This document shows, piece after piece, positions 40,703 to 50,221 of a stretch of 64,000 nucleotides of DNA (positions are counted from its first letter, which is position 1; every line of letters starts with the position of its first letter). The DNA is taken from positions 35,014 through 99,013 of the forward strand of contig JAADJD010000044.1 in assembly GCA_013150955.1 (NCBI GenBank), given 5' to 3'. The position numbers were made by a program, and so were the translations under genes. This stretch comes from Calditrichota bacterium. Its GTDB lineage: Bacteria; Calditrichota; Calditrichia; RBG-13-44-9; J042. The notes beneath the pieces were generated by a model. The model saw nothing but the letters and a program-made list of their open reading frames with translations. It did not search any database and was not told where the DNA came from.

Positions 40703-41365
40703 ATGATGAAACCGATTCTCCTTTTTATCCTGGGGTTGAGCCTGTCTTTGTGGGCGCAGGATTTCCAGTTCATCACGCCCCAGATGATGGATAAGGGGTT
40801 CTATCGCGAAGGGGAAATCATCCGCGATACCCTTCAATTTGTGTATGTGGGCGATGGCAAAATGGTGATTAAAGATTTGAAGCGTAGCTGTGGATGTACC
40901 GTCGCCAAACTGGAACGCTACGAATATCAAAAAGGGGATACCATATCCATCCCATTTGAAGTTGACACCAAGGGATTTAAAGGGCGGATACGGAAAAATA
41001 TTACCATTTTCTACCAGGCAAAGGAATCCGGGAAGGTGCAGTTTACCGTAATGGCCGAGGTGGTGCCCCTGTTAAAAGTGGAGCCCGCATACCTTCGCAT
41101 TCAAAGCAAACCGGAGGAGCCGGTTCAGAAAGCGAATTTTGAAATCCAGAATAACAGCGATCAGGAAATCCGTATCCTCAATATACAGGTGCCTGAAAAG
41201 GGGGTAACGATTGAGCCCCGCAAAGTCACCATCCCACCCAAGAAGCAGGTGCGTTTCCAGCTGGAGGTAACTCCGAAGCAAATCAAACAAAAAATGATTT
41301 ATCTGGTCATCGAGACCAGTTTTCCACCAAAGAAGCAGATTCGTTTTCCCGTCTTTATTCGCTGA
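40703..41365 (+). CDS. exported DUF1573-domain protein
   Basis: A 220-aa protein with a signal peptide (MMKPILLFILGLSLSLWAQ) and a DUF1573 immunoglobulin-like domain at ~35-125, including the conserved LKRSCGCTVAKL cysteine pair. A second ASPM/SPD-2-Hydin-like beta-sandwich half follows (~130-220, NFEIQNNSDQEIRILNIQVP). Function unknown; the family is abundant in FCB bacteria and is periplasmic. It has its own promoter and no operon partner. Confidence 0.82.
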   Translation: MMKPILLFILGLSLSLWAQDFQFITPQMMDKGFYREGEIIRDTLQFVYVGDGKMVIKDLKRSCGCTVAKLERYEYQKGDTISIPFEVDTKGFKGRIRKNITIFYQAKESGKVQFTVMAEVVPLLKVEPAYLRIQSKPEEPVQKANFEIQNNSDQEIRILNIQVPEKGVTIEPRKVTIPPKKQVRFQLEVTPKQIKQKMIYLVIETSFPPKKQIRFPVFIR

Positions 41366-41951
41366 GCCCGGGAACCACGAAAATCATGGGGGGATTTGAC
41401 CGGTCATTTCTTTGCTGATTGAGCATAAGGGAGCAGGGGACTGGGTGGAAGGATCATGGCCGCCAGCGGGGATTTTGGTGGTCGGGGAAAATTTATTGTT
41501 TTGTTTGTCAGGTTGTGAGATTTGTCAAAAGAACTATTCAGGAAAACGAATAAGCTGAAACCAATATTTAGCGATTTGAAAAAAATGTTCATTTCATTGG
41601 GTGTGTGGACTGGAGGGGAATTTTCATTTTCCGGAAATCTCAATGGGTGTCCATGTTAGGGTTAACATGAAGCTGTCCGGGGTGCTGCCCCGGTTGTGTG
41701 ACCGTCGATGGTATGGATGATCGGGTATTTCGGTTGCTAAGTGATGAGTGATGTGTGGATTCGGATCGGTATGAGGATCGTGATTTTTCGGGCGATAGTG
41801 GAATTCCAAAACGCAGCCAATTTTTCTGTGGGAATCATCACAAGGGCGCAGTGGGGATTCCGTTAATATTGAGCGAAACAAAATTGAATAATAAAGGATG
41901 ATTAAGTTATTTCGACGGAAAGGAAAAGTGGAACGAATCAGGGAAGGAGCC
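41366..41951. other. 586-bp gap, no gene recognised
   Basis: Open frames on the minus strand across this gap have no ribosome sites and no domain. No copy of the dispersed element is seen, which is unusual for a gap of this size here. It contains the start region of the receiver gene at 41952. Confidence 0.45.
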
Positions 41952-42359
41952 ATGAATCGGAATAAGGCCAAATACGACGTATTGATTGTAGAAGACAACC
42001 TGGAACAGGCGCAGCTAACCAAGTTGTTAATGGAGGAGTATGGTTTAAGTTCCGAATATATTACCGATAGTTCCCTGGCACTGGAAAAAATTTCCCGGGA
42101 TAAACCCCCGGTGGTTATTGTAGACCTGATGATGCCCAAGATTGATGGGTTGCGCTTACTGAAGATGGTGAAATCGACTCAGGAGACGGCGAACACCAAG
42201 ATCATCATTTATTCCGGGAAGATGTACGAATCGGATCGGCGAAAGGCGATGGAGCTGGGTGCCGATGCCTTCTTCTTTAAGCCCACACGAGCCCAGTTGA
42301 TTGTGGAAACGGTAAAAGCATTTTTAGAACCCACCGAACATGAAGCCTGTAAAAATTAA
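41952..42359 (+). CDS. single-domain response regulator
   Basis: A 135-aa stand-alone receiver. Acidic pair in VLIVEDN (Glu14/Asp15), phospho-acceptor Asp58 in VVIVDLMMPKIDG, the Thr/Ser switch in IIIYSGK and the conserved Lys in AFFFKPT. No output domain. GGAAGGAG precedes the ATG at 41952; an in-frame ATG at 41898 lacks this. It overlaps the following MBL-hydrolase gene by 20 nt, so the receiver may control that enzyme or be read together with it. No histidine kinase is in the window. Confidence 0.9.
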   Translation: MNRNKAKYDVLIVEDNLEQAQLTKLLMEEYGLSSEYITDSSLALEKISRDKPPVVIVDLMMPKIDGLRLLKMVKSTQETANTKIIIYSGKMYESDRRKAMELGADAFFFKPTRAQLIVETVKAFLEPTEHEACKN

Positions 42360-43254
42360 GTTCTGGGGGGTACGGGGATCCATACCCACCCCCGGACATC
42401 GAACATTGCGCTACGGCGGGAATACCGCCTGTGTGGAGGTGCAGTTTCCGGGCTGTCATCGGTTCATTCTGGATGCGGGATCGGGTATTCGGGAACTGGG
42501 CAAGGAACTGCTTCAGCTAACCGAACCGGTAAAAGCATTCATCTTCATCAGCCATTTCCACTGGGATCATATTCAGGGACTCCCTTTCTTTAAACCAGCT
42601 TTTGTCCCTGGCAATCATTTTGTGATTTTTGGTTGCGATGAGCCTCATCTCCCCCTGAATGAAATCATCTCCATGCAAATGAAACCCACCTTTTTCCCGG
42701 TCTCCATCGAAGACATGCAGGCGCGCATTGAATTCCGGGTGGTGCGGGAAGAAACGTTTACCATCGATGGGGTTCAGGTGGCGACCAAATTTGTCAATCA
42801 CCCCGGTTACGCCCTGGGGTACCGATTTACCTTCCAGGGCAAATCCCTGGTATACGTTAGCGATAACGAGCCGTTCAATAGTGTGTTCCAGGAACAGCCA
42901 TCGCTCAAGGATGCGGAAGGGGTAAGCGTGGAGGAACGGTTTGAAAGTTATGTGGAAGATAAAGTGGAAGACTTTGTGGCCTTCATTCGCGGTTGCGATG
43001 TGTTGATCCACGACACCCAGTTTTTACCCGAGGAGTATCAGGAGAAGGTATCCTGGGGGCATTCCCCTTACAATTACACGGTCGAGCTGGCGGTGCGGGC
43101 GCAGGTCAAGCAGCTGGTTTTGTTCCATCACGATCCCGACCATGATGACCAGACGGTGGATCATATTCTGGAATTAAGTCGTCGGAAGTTGAAGGAAATG
43201 GGATACGATATTCCCTGTATCGCGGCTCAGGAAGGGAGCGTTCTGGAGTTTTAA
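42340..43254 (+). CDS. metallo-beta-lactamase-fold hydrolase
   Basis: A 304-aa MBL-fold enzyme. The first motif is SHFHWDHIQGLPFF (His72, His74, Asp76, His77), preceded by FWGVRGSIPTPG, RYGGNTACVEV and LDAGSGIRELG. Later metal ligands: NHPGYALGYRF, LVYVSDNE and FHHDPDHDD. The VRGSIPTPG head is found in cyclic-nucleotide-phosphodiesterase-like and related MBL proteins linked to signalling genes. The substrate is unknown. Its reading frame starts inside the receiver gene, and its stop overlaps by 4 nt the stop of the convergent receiver gene at 43251. Confidence 0.87.
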   Translation: MKPVKIKFWGVRGSIPTPGHRTLRYGGNTACVEVQFPGCHRFILDAGSGIRELGKELLQLTEPVKAFIFISHFHWDHIQGLPFFKPAFVPGNHFVIFGCDEPHLPLNEIISMQMKPTFFPVSIEDMQARIEFRVVREETFTIDGVQVATKFVNHPGYALGYRFTFQGKSLVYVSDNEPFNSVFQEQPSLKDAEGVSVEERFESYVEDKVEDFVAFIRGCDVLIHDTQFLPEEYQEKVSWGHSPYNYTVELAVRAQVKQLVLFHHDPDHDDQTVDHILELSRRKLKEMGYDIPCIAAQEGSVLEF

Positions 43255-44042
43255 TCCTCTTCTGCCGAACCGGATTCCACGGTCATTTCGCTACGTAACG
43301 ATTGGAAATATTGGTAAAGTTCATCCAGATGGTGTAAAATCCCCGGCCAATCGCCTCGCTCCAGCAGTCCCATGGCCTCATCCAGGATGCGGGTGGCGCG
43401 TGGGAATTCGTAGTATTCACACGCATCCCGCAAATCAGACAATTCCTTCCGAAGGGCTACTTTTTCGCCCCGATTGATGATTTTTAAAATGCCCAGAAAG
43501 GTATTTTCAAATTTCAGGATGAATTTTTTCTGCAGGTTCGCAAAGATTTTGGGATCCACAAACGTGACGTTGTACAGGGGAATGTGTCCATTGGTGGTGC
43601 GTGCCAGGCCCTTCTGCTGTGCCGCCTGGTTGAGGGCAAACCGCAATTTGCGCAGTAAATCTGCCTTGCTGAACGGTTTGGCAATAAAATCGTTTGCTCC
43701 CAGCTTAATCGCCTTCAGAAACGTATTGGTATCGGCCTTGGCAGTGACGATGATGATGGGAGTATCCTCAAATTCGCGGATCTGGCGCAGTTTGCGCAGG
43801 GTTTCAAATCCGTCCATTCGGGGCATCATGATGTCCAGGAAAATCAAATCGGGATGGATTTTCTTTGCCATCTGAAGCCCTTCCATCCCATTGGTGGCAC
43901 ACACCGGTTGATAACCCTTGGCCTGCAGTATGCTGGTAAACATTTTCAGGATGAACCGATCATCGTCGACCACCAGGATGGTCGCCCCGTGGTTGTCGTC
44001 ATCCGGATGGGGAAAATCTAAGAATGTGTTTCCGCTTTCCAT
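43251..44042 (-). CDS. response regulator with HPt-like C-terminal helical domain
   Basis: A 263-aa protein. The receiver covers ~20-140: ILVVDDDRF, phospho-acceptor Asp70 in LIFLDIMMPRMDG, Thr in IIIVTAK and Lys in FIAKPFSK. After a linker comes a ~90-residue helical bundle (LRKELSDLRDACEYYEFPRA and MGLLERGDWPGILHHLDELY). This has the pattern of a histidine phosphotransfer domain but no histidine at the expected place, so it may dock a partner rather than carry phosphate. The HPt resemblance is my judgement from the pattern. It converges with the MBL gene, overlapping by 4 nt. Confidence 0.82.
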   Translation of the reverse strand: MESGNTFLDFPHPDDDNHGATILVVDDDRFILKMFTSILQAKGYQPVCATNGMEGLQMAKKIHPDLIFLDIMMPRMDGFETLRKLRQIREFEDTPIIIVTAKADTNTFLKAIKLGANDFIAKPFSKADLLRKLRFALNQAAQQKGLARTTNGHIPLYNVTFVDPKIFANLQKKFILKFENTFLGILKIINRGEKVALRKELSDLRDACEYYEFPRATRILDEAMGLLERGDWPGILHHLDELYQYFQSLRSEMTVESGSAEED

Positions 44043-44110
44043 AGCTGAAAAATCAATCCCTTTCTAAAAAATATTTCCTTCTCATATTCGGAAAAAACAG
44101 GGGTTTCATT

Positions 44111-44245
44111 AATCCCAATTAATGCATTAGACCGCGAATCACGCGGATAAACCCGGATACAATTTTTCATCCGGATATAATCCAGTGGATTTTGTTAATT
44201 TCATTAGTGTTCATTCGTGTTATTCGTGGTCTGATCATTTGGGTT
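44111..44245 (+). repeat. dispersed element, shortened
   Basis: A 135-bp forward copy with a deletion in the left core (AATCCCAATTAATGCATTAG to GATCATTTGGGTT). Confidence 0.8.
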
Positions 44246-44265
44246 GGGCATCCGGCAGAAGGCAA

Positions 44266-45189
44266 TCAGAGGTAGCGATCCACGAATTCCTTTAATTCAA
44301 AGATGCCGTCCTCGATGATAACCTTTTCCAGATAATCAATAGGGGTTTCCTCGAAGTAGACATTTTCCACCTGAAGATTTTCCAGCTTTTCCGGGAAAAG
44401 TTCCGCGGGATCGTTGGGCAGGAAGCGCACGGGGTAGGTTCGTTTCAACAGGATCTTGTCGCCTTCTCCCGCAACGTAAAAGGGTTTGTCCATTTCCCGT
44501 GCAATGATCGCAATGGCATGGGTGCCGGTCTTGTTGATGAAGGAGGTTTCGGTAAACCGGTCGGTGCCGGTGAGCACAAAATGGGCTTCCTGCAGGGCGC
44601 GGGTAATGTCGGCATCCGGGATCAACTTCACTTTAATCCCGGCCTGGGCAAGACGGGCCGCCAGTTGTCGGCCTTCGTTGCGGGGACGACTTTCGGTGCA
44701 GATGACCCGAAAGCGCTTTTTCTGTCGTCGGGCCTCCATTAAAATGGATTCCACCACACTGCTGGCCGAATGGGTCAGGATGATGTGATAATCCAGAATC
44801 AATCGGCTGCCCAGTCGGGTGACGGTTTTGAAATGTTCTTCGGCCTCTTCGCGGATACGCTGAATTTCTTCCAGCGTGGCCTTTTTAATGGCCTGGATGT
44901 TTTTCTCTTCCTTGGGAATATTTTGAATGAAATGAATGACCCGCTTGGTGCGGTTGTAAATCAGGGCCATCAACGGTTTGGCCCGAATCAGCGCATTGCT
45001 CAGCTTGGAAAGGGTTTGAATCAGTTCCGTCCGATTCTTGTACAGCTGCCGCTTGACGAATTCCTCGACGATGTCCAGTGCCTGATTGGCCAGAAAGTTG
45101 GAGCCGTGAATGGAGTCTTCCCGAATTTTTTCAACATCTGCCCGCCAGTACTCAATTTCCTGATGCCGTTTATTGTTCTTGTTTTCCAA
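44266..45189 (-). CDS. eIF2B-alpha/ribose-1,5-bisphosphate isomerase-like protein
   Basis: A 307-aa protein of the eIF2B/MtnA/R15P isomerase superfamily. Residues ~10-125 are helical, and the Rossmann-like part has ILTHSASSVVESILMEAR, VICTESRPRNEGRQLAARLA, VKLIPDADITRAL and a late NKTGTHAIAIIAREMDKPFYV. MtnA-specific catalytic residues could not be confirmed, so it is not called mtnA. Bacteria lack eIF2B, so a sugar-phosphate isomerase role is more likely, but the substrate is unknown. The start is TTG after GGAGGAAAACG, inside the end of cutA. Confidence 0.78.
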   Translation of the reverse strand: MENKNNKRHQEIEYWRADVEKIREDSIHGSNFLANQALDIVEEFVKRQLYKNRTELIQTLSKLSNALIRAKPLMALIYNRTKRVIHFIQNIPKEEKNIQAIKKATLEEIQRIREEAEEHFKTVTRLGSRLILDYHIILTHSASSVVESILMEARRQKKRFRVICTESRPRNEGRQLAARLAQAGIKVKLIPDADITRALQEAHFVLTGTDRFTETSFINKTGTHAIAIIAREMDKPFYVAGEGDKILLKRTYPVRFLPNDPAELFPEKLENLQVENVYFEETPIDYLEKVIIEDGIFELKEFVDRYL

Positions 45190-45502
45190 CGTTTTCCTCC
45201 ACCCAATTTAGATAATCCTGATGTCCTTTTATTATCGGCAGCGCAATAATTTCTGGAACCTCGTATGGATGGATGGCGCGAATCCGTTCCCGGAGCGATT
45301 CAAATGCCGCTGCGGTGGTCTTAATGATCAGCAACAATTCGGCATCCTCGCAAACCTCCCCTTTCCAGAAATAAACCGAGGTGAGTCCTGGCACGATGTT
45401 ACAACAGGCGGCCAGTTTTTCGTTGATCAGGGTATGGGCAATCTGCCTGGCACTTTCCTGACTCGGTACGGTGCACAAAACGGTGATGTATTTTGCTTCC
45501 AT
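45170..45502 (-). CDS. cutA: divalent cation tolerance protein CutA
   Basis: A 110-aa PII-like trimeric protein of the CutA1 family. Hallmarks: VLCTVPSQESARQIAHTLIN, EKLAACCNIVPGLTSVYFWK, GEVCEDAELLLIIKTT and HPYEVPEIIALPI, then the terminal YLNWV. The link to copper tolerance is historical; the precise function remains unclear. Its stop lies 20 nt inside the eIF2B-like gene, so they are cotranscribed. Confidence 0.95.
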   Translation of the reverse strand: MEAKYITVLCTVPSQESARQIAHTLINEKLAACCNIVPGLTSVYFWKGEVCEDAELLLIIKTTAAAFESLRERIRAIHPYEVPEIIALPIIKGHQDYLNWVEENVGKQEQ

Positions 45503-45661
45503 GGTCGCAATTTTTTTCTTAAGATGTTAATATTTCAATCACTTAAAAGCAAGCTCAATTTCGGTTGTCTTCCCTTCTTGCCGGAATTGTCCGCGGGTCT
45601 CTCCACCTCGACAGGAAAATCGGCTTTAGGCGCCATTTTCGTGATGTCGGAACCCCGTCGA

Positions 45662-48277
45662 TTATTTGAGCAACAACATCTTGCGATACTGTTCGAAGGA
45701 GCCCGCTTTTAACCGGTAGATGTAGGTGCCACTGGGCAGGGGACGCCCCAGTGCATCGGTACCATCCCACTGTACCGAATGGCTCCCGGCTCCCAGGGGA
45801 CGATCCAGCAGCGTTCGAATCAGTCGCCCCTGAACGTCAAAAATTTGTAGCAAAACCGTCGTGGGTTCTGCAATGGAAAAGGGGATCCGGGTGGTTGGGT
45901 TGAACGGATTGGGATAATTCTGTTCCAGAGAAAAGGTCACCGGATTCAAATCGATGTCGGCATCGGATTCTGCATCGGCAAATCCTTCCAGGGTTGCCGA
46001 TGGTGTGGTGACCGTAACGCCCAGTCGAAATCCGTCCACCCGTTTCCAGATGGTGTATCCCACCACATACAATCGATACGTTCCCGGTGTGGGATTGTAC
46101 AGCGTGACGAATTCGGGAGCGTCCAGCGTGGCACCCTGATAATATCGCTTTCCGTCGGGACTTTCGATAATTAAATCCAGATCATCGGTGGGCCACATGC
46201 TCCAGTCCCGGAGCCAGGCCAGCGAAGCTTTCATTTGCGTGGCACCAGCGGGCACGTCCACGGTAAAGGTGAGCTGTTCCCCGGAACGGATGGGTTGCGT
46301 GGCCAGGGCTTCTCCCAGTCGGTTGGGATCGCGTGTTTTCTGGATGTGCAGGGTGGCCCGAATGCGCCCGGCATTGGTCCAATCCCCCACCACCGTCACA
46401 CGCATGACACCCCGATCCAGATCCGCATCACGCACCACAAAGGTGGCGGGACTGCTCACAAAAGCCGGGGTGCCACCCAGGTAGTCCCCATCGCCAAATC
46501 GGGAAGTCTTTGCCGAATGAATGGCCAGGATGAGATCATCCCCAAAAAGGGGATTTTGCCGGGATGGGGGCAATTCCCGTTCCACGCGGCTGATCTGGAC
46601 CGTCAGCTGAGTCACATCTTCTTCGATGTTGACGAAAAATTCCCGGCGTTCGCCTGGTTCCAGGAAGTCCAGCTCGGTTGTGAATTGATCTTCTACAATG
46701 ATGGGTTCCATTAAACTCAGCGCAATGTTAGCCGCCACCACCGGTTTCCGGGGGCCTTCATCCGGGGGATTGGCCGCCCCGTCCAGCAGGGCCAGATAAG
46801 CATTCCAGGCATCCACCAGTCCATAACCCTGATCCTGTTTGGCCGCCGGGTTCCCCTGAATGGTGTCGGGATTGGCTCCCTGCAATAGCGCTCCCCGGAT
46901 GGCGTCCGGAGATGCATCGGGTTGGGCGGAAAGCAGCAAGGCAGCCACACCGGCCACGGTAGGTGCGGAGAAAGATGTACCACTTACCCAGTTTATGGTG
47001 CGGCCGTTGGCGTGTTGGACGTAACGCCATTTTCCGGGCGCCACCACTTCTGGATCAGGCCGGCCATCCGGTGTGGGACCACGGGCGCTAAACTCGGCAA
47101 TCAGGTGGTTGTCCAGCGGCCGGTAAAACAGCCCGCCACCGGGACCCAGGAAGAAAATGTCCATGACAATGCGTTCGTAAACCGCGGGATCGCTGGCGCC
47201 CACCGTGATGATGTTTTCCGCCAGTCCCGGATCCCCTCCCGTTAACCCCGATGGACCGGCATTCCCTGCGGAGGCCACCACCACAATCCCCACGTCGTCC
47301 ATCTGTTCCACCAGCTCAGCAAAAAAGGGATCCTCTCCGGCATACAGGGTTGCACTACCAAAACTTAAGTTCAGCACCTGAATGTTCACCCCTCCAGGTT
47401 CCCCGTTGTTGTATCGGTTCTTCAGTTCCAGCACCCGATCCATTGCTGCCAGAATGATGCTGTTGGAGGTGGTGCCGTTGGTACGAAAAATTTTCAGGGC
47501 GTAGAAAAGGGCACCGGGAGCAGCTCCCACCATGGGAATGCCATCCCGTCCCGGACCAAAATAATCCGGAATCACACAGTCCGGACAGTACCGTTTGACA
47601 GCCCGCTGGATGGCCTTGTTGGAGAAACCGAAAATGGCATTGGCGCCCACGCAACTGGCCACCCAGGTTCCATGAGGGTGATTCTGTGGGCTGGTCGCGG
47701 GAATGCCGTCGCCGGTAAAATTTTCGCCCCCCACAATGCGATCGGCCACCGCCACCGCTGCCTCGGAAATCCCGGAATCCATGATCCCCACGATAATCCC
47801 TTCTCCGGTATGCCCGGTGTTCTGGAAAAACGGAATGGCGTTTATGATACTGTTGGTTAGTGGCGAATAGTTGTCCATCTGGATCAGCAGATCCATGAAT
47901 TGTTCGTGTGTTAGTGAAGTGACCTGGTCCACACTTGCCTCGACCAGCTGGGGCTGTTCTTCTGTCATCGGGGTGCGCAATCTGGGAAGGGGTGGAAGGG
48001 AAAGCATTTGATCTTTAAAAACGCCCTTAATGCGGGGATTTCGAGAGATGAGATGAACCCGATTTGCTGGCACGGTAACGGCCATGCCATCGCAATAGGT
48101 GTAAGCAAACCGAACGTTGCCTCCCATGCGGCGGATCCATTGTTGAACGCTGCGATAATCGGATTTTTCCACAGCCAGGATCAGGTCTACCGTTTCGGCC
48201 GTTTTGGGACGTGGAAAAGTCGCCAGAAGTTGGGTGCAAAAAATCAAACCCAGGATTGTGATCATGATGCGTTTCAT
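45662..48277 (-). CDS. secreted subtilisin-like serine protease with C-terminal secretion/sorting domain
   Basis: An 871-aa S8 peptidase. Signal peptide (MKRIMITILGLIFCTQLLA), a propeptide-like region to ~residue 145, and the catalytic domain with Asp167 (GIMDSGI), His202 (HPHGTWVAS), Asn339 (SAGNAG) and Ser435 (GTSFSAP). Two beta-sandwich regions follow (~500-780). The last ~85 residues begin LEQNYPNPFNPTTRIPFSI and end YRKMLLLK, with FDVQGRLIRTL and LPSGTYIYRLKAG between. That is the FlgD-like/type-A sorting domain of FCB exported proteins, so type IX-like secretion or surface anchoring is expected. AGGGAG sits 6 nt before the ATG at 48277. Confidence 0.93.
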   Translation of the reverse strand: MKRIMITILGLIFCTQLLATFPRPKTAETVDLILAVEKSDYRSVQQWIRRMGGNVRFAYTYCDGMAVTVPANRVHLISRNPRIKGVFKDQMLSLPPLPRLRTPMTEEQPQLVEASVDQVTSLTHEQFMDLLIQMDNYSPLTNSIINAIPFFQNTGHTGEGIIVGIMDSGISEAAVAVADRIVGGENFTGDGIPATSPQNHPHGTWVASCVGANAIFGFSNKAIQRAVKRYCPDCVIPDYFGPGRDGIPMVGAAPGALFYALKIFRTNGTTSNSIILAAMDRVLELKNRYNNGEPGGVNIQVLNLSFGSATLYAGEDPFFAELVEQMDDVGIVVVASAGNAGPSGLTGGDPGLAENIITVGASDPAVYERIVMDIFFLGPGGGLFYRPLDNHLIAEFSARGPTPDGRPDPEVVAPGKWRYVQHANGRTINWVSGTSFSAPTVAGVAALLLSAQPDASPDAIRGALLQGANPDTIQGNPAAKQDQGYGLVDAWNAYLALLDGAANPPDEGPRKPVVAANIALSLMEPIIVEDQFTTELDFLEPGERREFFVNIEEDVTQLTVQISRVERELPPSRQNPLFGDDLILAIHSAKTSRFGDGDYLGGTPAFVSSPATFVVRDADLDRGVMRVTVVGDWTNAGRIRATLHIQKTRDPNRLGEALATQPIRSGEQLTFTVDVPAGATQMKASLAWLRDWSMWPTDDLDLIIESPDGKRYYQGATLDAPEFVTLYNPTPGTYRLYVVGYTIWKRVDGFRLGVTVTTPSATLEGFADAESDADIDLNPVTFSLEQNYPNPFNPTTRIPFSIAEPTTVLLQIFDVQGRLIRTLLDRPLGAGSHSVQWDGTDALGRPLPSGTYIYRLKAGSFEQYRKMLLLK

Positions 48278-48760
48278 CACCATCTCCCTTCTATTTGATT
48301 TTTCTTTCTCCTCGTACAAATGATGGTAATGCCGTGCAATTGCCGGGAAATTCGGGAGGTTAAACCCCCAATGACCGGTTATTCGTCTGGGCGATTCCAC
48401 AACCAGTCCTCAGGGTGCGGTGGAAGGTAAAGGACTGATTGTGAGGCGTTCACGAATTCTTATGAAACAGACCACCAATCCTTACCGAAAGCTAAAGAAG
48501 GTAAGGGTTTCGGGGCATTTTGTCAATATGATGGGCCAAATATTTTGGGCCCGATGAGGAAGCAGGGGATGAATTTCACGTATGGTTCTCACAAATTGCA
48601 CGGATTATTCCCGAGCCGCACCATCGGTGCGGATAAGCGCCCGGTTGTCGGTCACCCCGGCGGAGCAACTGTGCGGGGATGAGTGGCCAGAAAGGTGGGC
48701 CGATTCCAAATTTGCAGCGGTGGCGTTCCGATTGCGGGGCATTTCCCCGGCGGCGTTCCA
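48278..48760. other. intergenic, weak promoter candidate only
   Basis: No gene. TTGACA-17-TACCTT on the minus strand (48498-48526) could serve the protease gene, though the -10 is poor and the leader would be ~215 nt. No dispersed element copy is present. Confidence 0.4.
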
Positions 48761-50176
48761 TCAGGGGAAAATGCCCAGCTCGAAATACGATCGGGCGACT
48801 TTATGAATGGCGTCCAGGAAGGCCGCCGTGCGCAGATCAATTTCATCCTTGTGTTGCCGCCGAATTTCTCGAATTTCGTGGTATGCATTGATCATGGTTT
48901 CTTCCAGCCCGGAATTGACCAGATCCTCTTCATCGGCGCCGGTGGCAATGGATTCAAAAATGTCTTCCGGAATCTTTTTCCCGGTCAGCTGTTCCACTAA
49001 TTCCAGGATCTGGGTGTTGACCTTTTTCTCGAACCGCTTTCCCATGCGACCAAAACGGACGTGGGAGAGGTTTTTCAGCCATTCAAAATACGATACAGTC
49101 ACCCCACCGGCGTTCAGGTACATATCCGGAATGATCATGACCCCCTTTTGCTGCAGAATCTCGCTGGCTTCGGCGGTAACCGGGCCGTTGGCGGCTTCAC
49201 CAATAATTTTGGCCTGAATGCGAGGGGCATTTTCGGTGGTGATCTGGTTCTCCAGCGCGGCCGGTACCAGAATGTCGCACGGCAGTTCCAGCGCCTCGAT
49301 GGTGTTTTCCAGATTCTGCGCGCCTGGAAAATTCAGAATCGATCCCGTCTCCTTGCGATGCGCCATGACCTGATCCACGTCCAGGCCTTTTGGATTGTAA
49401 ATGGCCCCTTCGTACTCCGCCAATCCCACAATAATGGCTCCTCCTTCCTGAAGAAATTTTGCCGCGTGGTAACCCACATTGCCCAGGCCCTGCACCACCA
49501 CCCGTTTGCCGTCCAGTCCGGGAGATAATCCCAGTTTTTGCATGTCTTCTTTGATGCTACAGGCCTCGCGGATGCCAAAAAACACGCCGCGTCCGGTCGC
49601 TTCCTTGCGCCCCCGAACCCCACCCTGGGTAATGGGCTTTCCGGTCACGCACCCCAGGGCATCCAGCTCATTGCTGGCCATGGCCATGTAGGTGTCCACA
49701 ATCCAGGCCATTTCCTGAGGACCGGTGCCGTAGTCAGGTGCGGGAACGTCCACCGCCGGGCCAATGAAATTCTTTTTAATCAATTCAAAGGTGAATCGCC
49801 GCGTCAGGCGCTCCAGCTCCGATTGTGAATATTTCCATTTGGCAATCTGCACCCCACCTTTGGCCCCTCCGAAAGGCACATCCACGATGGCGCATTTGTA
49901 GGTCATCAGCGCCGCCAGGGCCATGACTTCATCTTCATTCACATTCGCCGCGTAGCGAATCCCCCCTTTGGTGGGCAGCTTGTGATGGCTGTGCTCCGCC
50001 CGCCATGCCTGAATGGTCTCGATGGAACCATCGTCCCGCTTTAGTGGAAACGTCATGTGGTAAACCGAATTGCAAATCTTTATCTGGTCCAGCAGCCCCT
50101 TCGGATAATCGGTCAATCGGGCCGCCCGGTCAAAATTCCGATTCACCTGTTCAAAAAATTTAAGATTCTCTGCCAT
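48761..50176 (-). CDS. gdhA: glutamate dehydrogenase (Glu/Leu/Phe/Val family)
   Basis: A 471-aa enzyme interconverting glutamate and 2-oxoglutarate. The substrate motif is [20 protein letters not shown] with the Lys residues, then [10 protein letters not shown]. Further: the catalytic Asp in [15 protein letters not shown], the dinucleotide fold [16 protein letters not shown] and AANGPVT near the end. It is ~40 residues longer than typical hexameric forms, mostly at the C-terminus. NAD or NADP preference cannot be fixed by eye. AGGAGGGA precedes the ATG, 45 nt after pepP, so they likely form an operon for amino-acid catabolism. Confidence 0.93.
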   Translation of the reverse strand: MAENLKFFEQVNRNFDRAARLTDYPKGLLDQIKICNSVYHMTFPLKRDDGSIETIQAWRAEHSHHKLPTKGGIRYAANVNEDEVMALAALMTYKCAIVDVPFGGAKGGVQIAKWKYSQSELERLTRRFTFELIKKNFIGPAVDVPAPDYGTGPQEMAWIVDTYMAMASNELDALGCVTGKPITQGGVRGRKEATGRGVFFGIREACSIKEDMQKLGLSPGLDGKRVVVQGLGNVGYHAAKFLQEGGAIIVGLAEYEGAIYNPKGLDVDQVMAHRKETGSILNFPGAQNLENTIEALELPCDILVPAALENQITTENAPRIQAKIIGEAANGPVTAEASEILQQKGVMIIPDMYLNAGGVTVSYFEWLKNLSHVRFGRMGKRFEKKVNTQILELVEQLTGKKIPEDIFESIATGADEEDLVNSGLEETMINAYHEIREIRRQHKDEIDLRTAAFLDAIHKVARSYFELGIFP

Positions 50177-50221
50177 AAAAAATCCCTCCTGTACAATGGT
50201 TCATGCTTGTGTTTGTGATCG

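Noticed and set aside
41624-42139. Minus-strand frame of 171 codons opposite the receiver gene
   Set aside because: Shadow of the receiver gene; no domain and no ribosome site.
44266-45189. Assignment as mtnA or translation factor eIF2B
   Set aside because: The methylthioribose-1-phosphate isomerase catalytic motif could not be confirmed and bacteria lack the eIF2 system; kept as family-level call.
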